A stretch of 64,000 nucleotides of DNA from Branchipolynoe longqiensis (lineage: Eukaryota; Annelida; Polychaeta; Phyllodocida; Polynoidae). Positions 42,090 through 52,159 of the stretch are shown here, one piece after another. The stretch lies in NCBI GenBank assembly GCA_030323885.1, contig CM059187.1:124039237-124103236 (forward strand), written 5' to 3'. How positions within the stretch are numbered: position 1 is the stretch's first letter; each line of letters begins with the position of its first letter. The translations under genes and the position numbers were made by a program. The notes under the pieces are model-generated. The model worked only from the letters and a program-made list of their open reading frames with translations. It ran no database searches and had not been told where the DNA came from.

Positions 42090-43020
42090 TCATGTATGGC
42101 TGGCTGCCAACAGATCCCCACCTATCAGGGTCAAGGTAAACGTGGGGCGATTATTTCCGTAGACACCGACCCAAAGGGTGTTGCACTAACAATAACAAAA
42201 TGTCTAACTCGAAATCGAGTTTATTGTTTGTTGGTAATTTTTCTTTTTAAGTATTAACACAATTTACAAGTCATTAGCAAAAGCTTAAAAGTAAAATTGT
42301 AGTTTTACAGGAGTATAAACGAAAACTGTGTGGTGATTATTCCTATAGACAGCAACCCAAAAGGTGTTTCATTAAGAACACAATAACAAAACTTTAAATC
42401 AAGTTTATTATTGGTTGGTGATTTAAAAAAATACAAAGTCTGAACATGACTTACAGGTCATTAGCAAAAGCGTAAAAGTAAAATTCTAGTTCTATAGGAG
42501 TAAAACTAGAAACTGTGTGGTGATTATTTCCATGGACAACGATCCAAAGGGTGCCTCACTAACAGTAACAAAATAACTGACTCGAAATCCAGGTTATTGC
42601 CAGTTTGTGAATTTTCTTCAAAAGTCCGAACATGATTTACAGGTCATTAGCAAAAGCATAGAAGCAAAGTCATAGTTGGTTGGTGATTTACACCCAAAGG
42701 GTGTTTCACTAACAACACAATAATTCGAAATCCAGTTAATTGTTGGTTGGTGATTTTTTTTAAATGAACGTGATTTACAGGTCATTAGCAAAACCGTGAA
42801 TTAAAATCGTAGTTCTACAGGAGTAAACACAAAAACAGCAGGGGGATTATTTCCATAGACAATGGCCCAAAGCGTGTTTTTACTAACAATAACAAAATAA
42901 CTGACTCGAAATTATTGGCTGGTGATTTTTTTTGTTAAAGTATGGACACAATTTACAGGTCATTAGCAAAATCGTAAAAGTAAAACGTAGTTCTACAGGA
43001 GGAAAACGAAAACACCTGGT
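42090..43020. repeat. Tandem array, ~180-bp unit, 5 copies
   Basis: GTCATTAGCAAAAGC recurs at about 42270, 42457, 42643, 42781 and 42959. Each unit contains AAAGTAAAATTGTAGTTCTACAG, a CCAAAGGGTGTTTCACTAAC block and GTTTATTGTTGGTTGGTGAT. The third-to-fourth interval is shortened by about 45 bp. Confidence 0.85.
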
Positions 43021-43173
43021 GCACATTTTACTTCCTCACCTGGCAGTCCATAGTGGAGGAGAAACCAGCTGCAACATTCCATCACTTATCATTTTGATAT
43101 TTCATGATTTGAGAAAGAACAGCTAATAAAAAAACACAAAAAACTTGTCTGATATAAAATCGAATGCATAGTT

Positions 43174-43482
43174 TGTTGTTGGCGTTTTATCCTGGCAACA
43201 TCTAAGGTCATATCAGGACGGGTACCGAATTGTGCCAGTGCGCATTCATGACGACTTTATAGTGATGCCCCACTGGGAGACCAAGCCACTGGCGTCACAA
43301 CCTGATATCCCACTCAGTCACATTATCGTCACATTGAACAAACCAGGCATTGCAATATCCTACTAGCAATAATGCCGAGTGCCTGGATAGGAAGCGATAA
43401 GTACCAATTGTGTCAGTCATTGGCTTGACTCGACCGGGAATCGAACTTCCGAACTTCCGCACGGGAATCCTGCGGTCTATTT
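43174..43482 (-). mobile_element. SINE-A (H2 head)
   Basis: GTTGTTGGCGTTTTATCCTG through CTCGACCGGGAATCGAACTT and CCGCACGGGAATCCTGCGGTCTA. The head is truncated at its 5' end. Confidence 0.9.
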
Positions 43483-43871
43483 TGTAAAGCATTAATAATG
43501 ATGTTCGTGGTAATTAATACCAGCGCAAATAAAGCCACTAATAAATACCAAGACAACATTCCAAGCAAATCTAGAAGAAGGAAACGAGGCCCCACTGCAC
43601 GGTAAATGGTTTCCCCGTGGGGACACTTTCTTGGTGGTAAAATAAATTGAGTTATGGCGTTTTACATAAGTCAGGTATTCTGTAGGGCGGGCCTCTAAAC
43701 AAGCCCAAAACGACACAACCATTAGCCTGGCACATTCGTATCTATTACCGGGGGCAAGGCCGATAGGTGTGACTAATTCATTCCGCGCCGCTGCACATAC
43801 CCATCATGTTCTTCCAGGGTGGTATCCTCCTCCCCTCTGTGCCCCCTGCGCCCCCCCCCCCTATCCACCCA

Positions 43872-44192
43872 CACCCGCACCGCTCACCGCTCACCGCGCA
43901 CCGCTCACCGCTCATCGCTCATCGCTCACCGCTCACCGCGCACCGCTCACCGCGCACTGCTCACTGCTCACCGCTCACCGCTCACCGCGCACCGCCCACT
44001 GCTCACCGCTCACCGCCCACCACCCACCGCTCACTGCTCACTGCTCACCGCTCATCGCTCACCGCACACCGCACACCGCTCATCGCTCACTGCTCACCGC
44101 TCACCGCACACCGCTCACCGCTCACCGCGCACCGCTCACCGCTCACCACTCCCCGCGCACTGCTCACCGCTCACCGCGCACCGCGCACCGCG

Positions 44193-44226
<34 letters not shown>

Positions 44227-44260
44227 TCACCGCTCATCGCTCACCGCTCATCGCTCAACG
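43872..44260. repeat. 7-bp CTCACCG minisatellite (~55 units)
   Basis: Units CTCACCG, CGCACCG, CTCATCG, CTCACTG and CCCACCG run for ~390 bp. Because 7 is not a multiple of 3, the same 7-residue cycle (Leu/Thr/Ala/His/Arg/Ser/Pro type) appears in all three plus-strand frames. A SINE head starts directly at its right edge. Confidence 0.95.
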
Positions 44261-44590
44261 GGCGCGATGTCTGAATCGGTTGAGCCCGGGCTTTGCGTGC
44301 AGGAGATCGGGAGTTCGGTTCCCGGTCGAATCAAACCACTGACTTATAGCATTGATAATTATCGCTTCCTAGCATGGTGCTACTATAATAGGATAGGACA
44401 AGGACTGGTTAGCTCAGTGTCAGGATAATGTGGCTGAATGGGATATCAGGTCATGTACCAGCAGCCTGATTTCCCAGTGGGGCAGCACTATAAAGTTGCC
44501 ATTAGTGTGCACTGTCACAAGTCGGTTCCCATCCTGATATGAACTTAGAAGTTGCCAGGATGTAAAACTCCAACAACCAACCTCTCACCA
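44260..44590 (+). mobile_element. SINE-A (H2 head)
   Basis: GGGCGCGATGTCTGAATCGG A-box region, GGGAGTTCGGTTCCCGGTCG B-box, and the full body to GAAGTTGCCAGGATGTAAAA with an AACAACCAACC tail. Confidence 0.9.
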
Positions 44591-44867
44591 CTCATGCCTC
44601 CCTTCACACCCATGCACCTTAAGCCCGCCCCCCCCCCCCCTCCCACATCCCACACGCTATGCACAGCATGTACCTCCCTCCACCCACCCCAAAGCCCATC
44701 ACCACATACACACATACACACATACACACACACATGAAGCCAGGCCAGGCATGTTCTGCCCAACGGCGCCCGAACCCAGGGTGCCCTGCAACGAGGCTTG
44801 TAACGAGCCTAGAATCGGAGCGAGGAGTATGAGGGGTCCTTAAGGGGGTAGGGTAGTAGTGGAAAGA

Positions 44868-45219
44868 TTAAAGCTGCATAGTCCGATGAAGCATCCAATT
44901 TTCAAAACCAAAACAATTATCTGGAATTGATTCTACATATCTAACTTAGATACTGATGCACATATTAAACATTTTTAACATAGCAGGGAATACTGAGGCA
45001 ATTTATTAGAACCTGTTAATGCTAACGCCTATGGTGTCAGAGTTTTGGCAAGCTGTCCAAAACTAATTTGACATGTTTGCACTTCAAATATATCAAAACA
45101 TAACCGTTTAAAATAAACAGGACTTCAAGCTAAAGTAACGTCGATTATAACGATCAGGTTAATCTATTTATCTCAGAAAAATTACAGAAAGTCAACACTA
45201 TTGGACTATGCAACTTTAA
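44868..45219 (+). mobile_element. MITE-TTAA copy
   Basis: TTAAAGCTGCATAGTCCGATG to CTATTGGACTATGCAACTTTAA, 352 bp, with TTAA at both edges. Confidence 0.9.
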
Positions 45220-45388
45220 GACAGCCGATGGCACAGGTACAATGACCGAGTTATTTACTAGTACTATAGTAGTAGTAGTACTGTAATTTAAAGGCAGCCC
45301 CAGGCGAGCCAATATTTTAAATTAATTATTTTTACTTGGACCCCCGTGAAATAAATCATCGCGGAAATTGCACATACGCGCACACACA

Positions 45389-45389
<1 letters not shown>

Positions 45390-45438
<49 letters not shown>

Positions 45439-45620
45439 CATATATCTATAATACATACATATGTATATATAAGTATATATATATATTTACTGGCGGAAAG
45501 AGAGGGAGAGAGAGAGAGGGGCGGGGAAGGAGAGAGATGATGGGAAGGGAGGGAGAGAATGAGAAAGAAATTAAAGAAGGGAAGACGAGAGTGAGAGAGG
45601 GAGAGAACAGTACAAGAGAA
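45390..45620. repeat. (TA)n microsatellite followed by a GAGA tract
   Basis: TA/TATACA repeats to about 45486, then GAGAGGGAGAGAGAGAGAGG purine-rich DNA. No gene. Confidence 0.9.
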
Positions 45621-45641
45621 TCAGGTAGGACTGTTTTCTAT

Positions 45642-45702
45642 TGGTTGGTTGATGTTGGAGTTTTGCGCCCTGACAACATCTAAGGTCATATCAGGACTGG
45701 GT
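45642..45702 (-). mobile_element. SINE-A 3' tail fragment
   Basis: ATTGGTTGGTTGATGTTGGA, GTTTTGCGCCCTGACAACAT and CATATCAGGACTGG. Confidence 0.8.
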
Positions 45703-45889
45703 GTTTTCTACTAGTATTAGAGTAATAAAGCAACTTGGACAATTAAAAGGCGCTTAGTGCCCAGAGTTGGCAGTGTCAATGCGGCCAGGTTCATTAAGGC
45801 ACGTCTCCACTCTCCAGTCATGCATAGTGAACAGCAGGGGGGGGGGGGGGCGAACATCTTGTGGTTGGCTCCCCCCCAACCCCAACCCC

Positions 45890-46520
45890 GCCAGTGCCTA
45901 TGCAAAGCCTTGTGAGGCGTGTGCGCATGTCGAGTTTGGGGGTTGCGCATGCGCAGTGACACCGTTCGCACAGTAAGAGGGCGGGTGTGAGCAACTCCCG
46001 TAACTTTTGTCAGCCTGACACGGAACAACATCCCCTCCCCCTATCCCCCCTCCCACCCACCTCCTCCGAAACAACTCATGCGTGACGTACAATGAGCAGC
46101 TCATAACGCACCCCTCCCTCACACACCCACACCCTCTATACACACAGACACACACACAGACACACACAAGATGCATATCTGATGCGGCTCAAATGACTGC
46201 ACAATGACGAGCGAATTATAAGACAAAGGTTCATTATCGGAGGGCCATCGGGGAGGAGGGGCCGTCCCTTGATGTATTTAATCCACCGGCCGACGAGTGT
46301 GAGTGGTTTATGTGTGCGCCGAGATCCCAGATTTCCCAGATTGGCCAGATTTAAGGGCGGGCCGGAGTGATTCACTTCGTCGATTCCGGCCCGTCCCCGG
46401 GTGCGGCCGACCGTCCATATTCATGGCTTCGCCGCCATGGCTCTTCAAATTGCCCTGTCAATCATCCGGCCCCAAATCCCGCCCACTAATTTACATCTTA
46501 GCTAATCGGGACAGGCATCA
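45890..46520. promoter_or_regulatory. Candidate regulatory region with NRF1-type site
   Basis: TGCGCATGCGC at 45944-45954 is a perfect NRF1 recognition palindrome. 46190-46500 is unique, CpG-containing DNA with CAAAGGTTCA (nuclear-receptor-like) and CTGTCAATCATCCGG. A (CA)n lies at 46140-46168. No exon identified; open frames are unsupported. Confidence 0.3.
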
Positions 46521-46699
46521 ACAACACCCATGGAGAGTAGGTGTTGTGTGTGTTTGTGTGTGGGTTTTTTTTTTTTTTGTTTTTTTTTAATTGGATCGTT
46601 CGTGTGATTCGCGGGTTCGGTGGTGCGTTTGGTGTATCTTATGAGTGTCCACGGGTATTGAGAGTTGTGGAAGTGGTTGGGTGGTAGGTGTTGGTGGAC

Positions 46700-47625
46700 G
46701 AATGTTGGGGGAGGAGGGGGGGGGAGGGAGGGAAGGAGGGAAGGAGGGAAAGAGGGAGAGAAAGAGAGAGGGAAGGAGGGTCGGAATGAGAGAGGGAAGG
46801 AAGGAGGAGAAAGGGTGAGAAGGAGCCAGTGATGGAGGGATGAGAGAGAGGGAGAGAGGAGGGAGAGGAGAGAGAGGGGAGAGAGGGAAGAAGATGGGGA
46901 AATGGGAGGGGAGGCAGTGATGGAGGGAACAGCGAGAGAAGGAGAGAGGGGGAGGGACAGAACGAGGGACGAGGGAGAGGGAGAGATGGAGTTAGGAAAG
47001 GTAGGGTGGAGGGTATGAGGGAGGGGAGAGAGGGAAAGGGGAAGGAGGAAAGGGAAGAGGCAGAGAGGGGAGGACAGGGAAGGAAGAAATGGGAGAAGGG
47101 AGCAAGTAGAGACGGTGGAGATGGAAGGGGGGAAGGAGGGAAGGAGGGAAGGAGGGAAGGAGGAAAGGAGGGAGAGGAGGGGAGGAGGGAAGGGGGGAAG
47201 GAAGGAGGGAAGGAGGGAAGGAGGGGAGGAGGGGAAGGAAGGAAGGAGGGAGGAAGGAGGGGAGGAGGGAAGGAGGGAAGGAAGGATGGAAGGAGGGAAG
47301 GAGGGAAGAAAAGGAGGAGGGTGGATGGAAGGGGCAGAGAAGAACGGGGAGGAAGAGGGTGAAGAAAGGAGAGAGTGAATTAATGAAGGAAGGAAGGGGG
47401 GAAGGAAAGAGGGAGGGAGAGAAGGAGGCAGGGAAGAACGTATGAAGGGAGGGAATGATGGAGATATTAAGGGAGAGCAGGAGCGAGAGAGGGGAGGAGG
47501 GAGGAAGTGAGGGACAGAAGGACGGAGGAAGGAAAGGAGGGAGATAAAGAAGGAGGGAAAGGATGACGAGAAGAAGGAGGAAATAAGGAAAGGAAAGTGG
47601 GAGGGAAGGAAGGAGTGGGGTGGGC
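46700..47625. repeat. ~0.9-kb polypurine (GGAAGGAGGGA) tract
   Basis: The plus strand is nearly all A/G, built from GGAAGGAGGGAAGGAGGGAA units, with few pyrimidines. The 264-codon minus-strand Pro/Ser/Leu/Phe frame is compositional. Mirror-repeat blocks are plentiful. Confidence 0.95.
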
Positions 47626-47639
47626 GTTAGGGTAGTTTG

Positions 47640-48364
47640 CATTGTGGGAATATTACCCCCGCCTCCTACTCCTAGAGTTCCGGGGTATGAGATAGGGCAT
47701 GCTGGGAATTTATAACCTCGCGAGATGTAGGGGTGTAACGGGTGAGCAATGGCTAGGTGTTGTGTAGGTCGTTCCGGATTTTTCATAAATGACTGGGAGG
47801 TTGTTGTTGGGGGATGGGGTGGAGGTGGCGGTGGAGGTGTGGGAGGTGAGAGCTTGTGAAGCGATGGGTATCATTAATTACACCAGAGGGCGTCAGCGTC
47901 TCAGCCCATCAATCCTCCCCCCACCCCCACACACCTCCCCACACTGCTTTGTGAGCAAGATGTCTATTGCTCATCCTTCTTCCTATACTCTGGGTATGTA
48001 TCTATCTATGTAGGTGGGCCGTCGAGCAGTAAGAGGAACTTCTTTGTATTTGGTACCAGGCTGGTTCCGGGTTTGAGAAAGTACACAATCCCCTTATGAT
48101 GTTGCGATTTTACCACATTAGAGCAGTTAGGAATTAAGGATGGTTTGTGTGTGTGTGTCCTTGACCAGATGGCGGATTACAAAAAATATATATATACATA
48201 TATATAAGGGAATTAATACCATGTTGTAGGATATATTATTGTTATATGAAACTGCAAGTGGCTTCGACGGTATATAATTGTAGGTAATAATAACATAGTT
48301 GGTCTGACTCGAGTCACTGAAGAAGGTGAATGTAGCCCGCAGAAATTTAAATTGCTGAAAATTG
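47640..48364. other. Unique sequence, no gene seen
   Basis: Short (TA)n at 48187-48207. No repeat family, splice-flanked exon or motif recognised. Confidence 0.45.
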
Positions 48365-48505
48365 AAAATCCTTCTTGCCCTATCCTAGTAATGGCAACCA
48401 GCCACAACATAGTACTAACAAGTATCCATTTAGTCAATGTTCAGCTTATTCAACTGGAAATCGAACCCATGACTTCATCTGCCTATTCGACTATCTCCTT
48501 TAGCT
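48365..48505 (-). mobile_element. SINE-A, strongly decayed (head and proximal body)
   Basis: CCTTCTTGCCCTATCCTAGT, AACAAGTATCCATTTAGTCA, CAACTGGAAATCGAACCCAT and GCCTATTCGACTATCTCC keep the SINE-A order with many substitutions. Confidence 0.55.
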
Positions 48506-48648
48506 CATATAACCGAAAAGGAAAATCCTAAACAAAACAAAAAGACTTTTTAATAGAAGGTAATGGAGAATTAAAGTGATCCAAATATTTGTATATAGTT
48601 AGACCTTCGACAGTTTCGTTGTGATTTCAAGAGGTTAATTTTATATTG

Positions 48649-48712
48649 TTTGTTTGTTGTCGTTTTACGTCCTAGCAACATCTAAGGTCATATGAGGACG
48701 GTGCTAATTTAA
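48649..48712 (-). mobile_element. SINE-A 3' tail fragment
   Basis: TTTGTTTGTTGTCGTTTTAC, GTCCTAGCAACATCTAAGGT and CATATGAGGACGG, then cut off. Confidence 0.8.
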
Positions 48713-48956
48713 TAATAGGTCAGTCAGGCCCCCGGCACCTATACCGTACATGCTGACGTGACTACTTAGTACTTATAGATTATCCAATATGTAGGTTGGT
48801 TCAGGTGGACAAATTGAAACTGGAACAATCAGGTTAATAAGTTATCACCTGACATACCCTGTTATCCATGTCCTTAGTCTCACATGGTGCACCTGACCCA
48901 GATTGAATATTATCGCTTATAATTATATCGTCTGCACTATTGCATCCTTTGCAAAC

Positions 48957-49015
48957 TTAAAGCTGCATAATCCCATTAAAGCATCATGTTTTCGAAACCA
49001 AAAGTTCTGCTAACC
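48957..49015 (+). mobile_element. MITE-TTAA left-end fragment
   Basis: CTTAAAGCTGCATAATCCCA, TTAAAGCATCATGTTTTCGA and AACCAAAAG, then unrelated sequence. Confidence 0.65.
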
Positions 49016-49464
49016 GAGATATCGCTATCACTCCTAGTCCTAGTGGAAATTTTGACCATACAAAATAAACGATAGGCTAGAAATGTTGGCCAGTCAGAGG
49101 TTACGTTCGCAACCAATATTTGTGTCTGTATTATGTTTTACGGAGTGTCAAATAATACACGAGGGAATATCCACGATTTACTAAATCAATGGTCGTCAAG
49201 TGGAATTGGCGGGCGGGGAATGAGAGTGGAAGGGTGCGGAGACACACCTCGTCCATTTCATGCGGGCTCCTATGGATGGATGGATGGATGGATGGAGACT
49301 GGTCCATATTTGTTTAATTAATTCCATCTATATCGCACCGGTGGTGTGCTTCCCGCTACCCGTGCCTGGTGGTGTGATGCTGGCGGTGTGGTTGGTGTTA
49401 GTGTTGGTGTTACTGTTACTGTTATTGGGCCGTGCTTGACAGCATGGCAGGCTGGAAACCAGCA

Positions 49465-49700
49465 GCGGGTGTGTACGGGGGGGAGGGGGAGGGGGGGGAG
49501 GGAGGGAGGGGGGGGGGGGGGACGGGGTGAAGCATCCACACCTCTTAGACACCGAGTCAGAGTCCGAGCAGGTGGAGGAGGCGGGACGGGATCATACGGG
49601 TGGGGGTGGGGTGGGGGTGGGGTGGGGATGGGGATGTGGGGTGGCAGTTAAGACCAGCAGGGGTGAGGCGAGTGGGGGAGGGGGTGTCTGTGTGTGACTG
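49465..49700. repeat. G-rich tracts
   Basis: GGGGGGGAGGGGGAGGGGGG (49478-49522) and GTGGGGTGGGGGTGGGGTG (49600-49640). G-quadruplex-capable. Frames are low-complexity. Confidence 0.85.
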
Positions 49701-49864
49701 TATGTGTGTGTCTGTGTGTGTGTGTGGAGTGGCGGACCTGTCCTTCATCATCCCACCCGTATCAGCACGTGTCATTCCGACCCGAGTGCCAAAGTTGTGA
49801 ACACGTCAGAGGCTCACCACAAAGAGGTGGTGGATAGCTACTGCTAGCTGAGAGCGCCTCGTGA

Positions 49865-50225
49865 GCCGCTCGCGAGCAGCTCAATGAGCGGTCATGGAGC
49901 TGCTCATGATCTGCTTTTGAGCCACTCAAAGAGCCGTTTGTGAGCTGCTCGTGAGCTACTAAACAATCTACTCTGGAGCTGCTCTTAGAGCTGCTCTTGG
50001 AGACGCTCTTGGAGCTGCTCTTGGAACTGCTCTTGGAGCTGCTCTTGGAGCTGTTCTTGCAGCTGTTCTTGGAGCTGTTCATGGAGCTATTCTTGATCTG
50101 CTCTTGAACTGCTCATGGAGCTGCGCTTGGAATTGTTCGTGGAGCTGCTCATGGAGCTGCTTACGGAGCTGTCCATGGAGCTGTCCATGGGGCTGTTCAT
50201 GGAGCTGAGAAGCGGTGCGATGAGC
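49865..50225. repeat. 12-bp GAGCTGCTCTTG minisatellite
   Basis: GGAGCTGCTCTTGGAGCTGC-type units, cleanest at 49975-50075, with CATGG variants to 50205. As 12 is a multiple of 3, the minus strand keeps one Ser/Lys-rich frame. I reject it as a gene for lack of complexity. Each unit contains the palindrome GAGCTGCTC/GAGCAGCTC. Confidence 0.85.
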
Positions 50226-50596
50226 TGCCCTCTTGAGGGGTGTAGACATGTCAACTTGCACATTTCACGTGCGCTTTGATTTACCGGATGTGGTGTTGTA
50301 TCACACATGCGCAAAAACCTCTCAGTCGCGCTCATATGCTTCATAAAATATACGACTGCATGTGGTCGGGATTGGTAGTTTTACCACTTTGTAGCGTGTT
50401 TGTGGAGGAGGGGGGGGGGGTATACATAAGTGTGGTCTGGACAAACTCGAGAAAATATTGCTATGTGAATTCATGCATACGATATATACATGATTTACAT
50501 ATAATATATAATAGTGTATGTAATATATGTCACATATGATATATATATATAATATCCATTTATGCATATATACACATGTACCTATTTAGTGATATA

Positions 50597-50775
50597 CAAT
50601 ACAACCTCTCTAAATCGACCGACCATGGGACCAACTTTAAGTGGTCCATTTAGGGAGGTGTTCGGTTTAGAGAGTTAGAATATCCTTAAAATGGTATTGT
50701 TGGGACCCAAATAAAGCGATCGATATAGGTGAGTGGTCGATCTGTGGAGGGGACGGTATAGAAAGGTTTTTACTG
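50597..50775. mobile_element. MITE-pogo, complete
   Basis: CAATACAACCTCTCTAAATC to GAAAGGTTTTTACTG, flanked by TA. Internal CCAAATAAAGCGATCGATAT conserved. Confidence 0.85.
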
Positions 50776-51100
50776 TACATGAAAATCAAATCATTAAATA
50801 ACAGTATCAGTGCATACACTATGATACAGGCGTCATTGAAATATGCATTTTGGTGACAGCATGAATGATTGGTGGGAGAAACTGACATGCACCACATACA
50901 CTCTGCCTGCACCGTACAAACCGCTCACTCATCACTCACAGTCACAGGCCTCGGAGACGCCACCACACTCACCCTTCCAGTGTTCCACCCACCATTGTCG
51001 GGGTTGAGTGCTGCCGGTGTTTTGGTTACGCTATGATAATTGTGTTTCTAGTTAGTTTCCTTGTCTAAAGATGCTCGTCCAGTTTAAGTTTACGGAGTGA

Positions 51101-51382
51101 CTATTGTCACGGTACAGTGTCCCTGGCGCGAGAATCCATAGTCACGGTACCGTGACGACAATAGATTATTCTACAATCAATCACGGTTCCGCTCGAGAGT
51201 TAGGGTTAGAGTTAGGGTTAGATATTTTGGGTGGGCATTGACTGTAGACGTTGGATGAAAAAGAACGGTACAATGATGCTAGACTGCTGATTCAACGGTA
51301 CCATGATGCTAGACTGCCGCACTGCTGTCACAGTACCGTGATTTTTGAATATCCTTCTGTCACTATGGTACCGTGACAATAG
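51101..51382. mobile_element. ~280-bp element with CTATTGTCACGGTAC ends
   Basis: The left end CTATTGTCACGGTAC is the inverted form of the right end GTACCGTGACAATAG. The palindrome GTCACGGTACCGTGAC or close variants recur inside (about 51150-51165, 51327-51340, 51366-51378). A short TTAGGGTTAGAGTTAGGGTT lies at 51201-51220. It ends 9 bp before a MITE-TTAA. No open frame of note. Confidence 0.6.
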
Positions 51383-51390
51383 AGGCGTCC

Positions 51391-51743
51391 TTAAAGCTGC
51401 ATAGTCCAATGAAGCATCACATTTTCAAAACCAAAATATTGATATAGATTTGACTCTACATATCTAACTTAGATATTGATGCACATATTAAGTATTATTT
51501 CCACATAGAAGGGAACACTGAGACAATTTGATAGAACCTGTTACTGTTGAAGTTATGGTGTCAGAGTTTTGGCGTGTTTGCCAAAACTAAGTTTGCATGT
51601 TTGAATTTCAAATATCTCAAACCTTATCCATTTAAAATCAAAGTTACTTTAACCTGAAATAAGGTAGATTATAACGATCACTTTAATATATTTATCTCAG
51701 AAAAATTATCAATACGCAAAACCATCGGACTATGCAACTTTAA
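51391..51743 (+). mobile_element. MITE-TTAA copy
   Basis: TTAAAGCTGCATAGTCCAATG to CATCGGACTATGCAACTTTAA with TTAA edges. It forms an inverted pair with the next copy, 61 bp away. Confidence 0.9.
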
Positions 51744-51804
51744 GTTGATAGGTAATTCATGACTGTATTGGCCTTATGTCTCATTTTGTTGTAGTCACCA
51801 CTGA

Positions 51805-52159
51805 TTAAAGTTGCATAGTCCGATGGTGTTGAGTTTCTGTAATTTTTCTGAGATAAATAGATTAACCTGACCGTTATAATCGACCTTACTTTAGCTTGAA
51901 GTCCTGTTTATTTTAAACAGTTATGTTTTGAGATATTTGAAGTACAAGCATGGCAAATTAGTTTTGGCAAGCTTGCCAAAACTCTGAGGCCATAGGCTTT
52001 AGCAGTAACAAGTTCTATTAAACTGCCTCAGTATTCCATGCTATGCAGCAACAAATGCATAATACATGCATCAGTATCTAAGTTAGATATGTAGAATCAA
52101 TTCCAGATAATTGTTTTGGTTTTGAAAAGTTGATGCTTCATTGGACTATGCAGCTTTAA
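51805..52159 (-). mobile_element. MITE-TTAA copy
   Basis: TTAAAGTTGCATAGTCCGATG to CATTGGACTATGCAGCTTTAA with TTAA edges. Opposite orientation to 51391-51743. Confidence 0.9.

Noticed and set aside
43769..44428. 219-codon frame with LTAHRSP cycles
   Set aside because: Product of a 7-bp tandem repeat, open in all three frames.
44762..44776. GGCGCCCGAAC, resembling a retroviral-type tRNA-Lys primer site
   Set aside because: No LTR, polypurine tract or gag/pol sequence nearby; a short match is likely chance.
46992..47786. 264-codon Pro/Ser/Leu/Phe frame on the minus strand
   Set aside because: It is the complement of a polypurine tract with no motif or codon pattern of its own.
49762..50082. 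Ser/Lys-rich 106-codon frame on the minus strand
   Set aside because: A 12-bp minisatellite keeps one frame open; no complexity or supporting signals.
51201..51222. TTAGGG-like repeats as an interstitial telomere
   Set aside because: Only three or four imperfect units inside a small palindromic element; too short to mark a telomere fusion.
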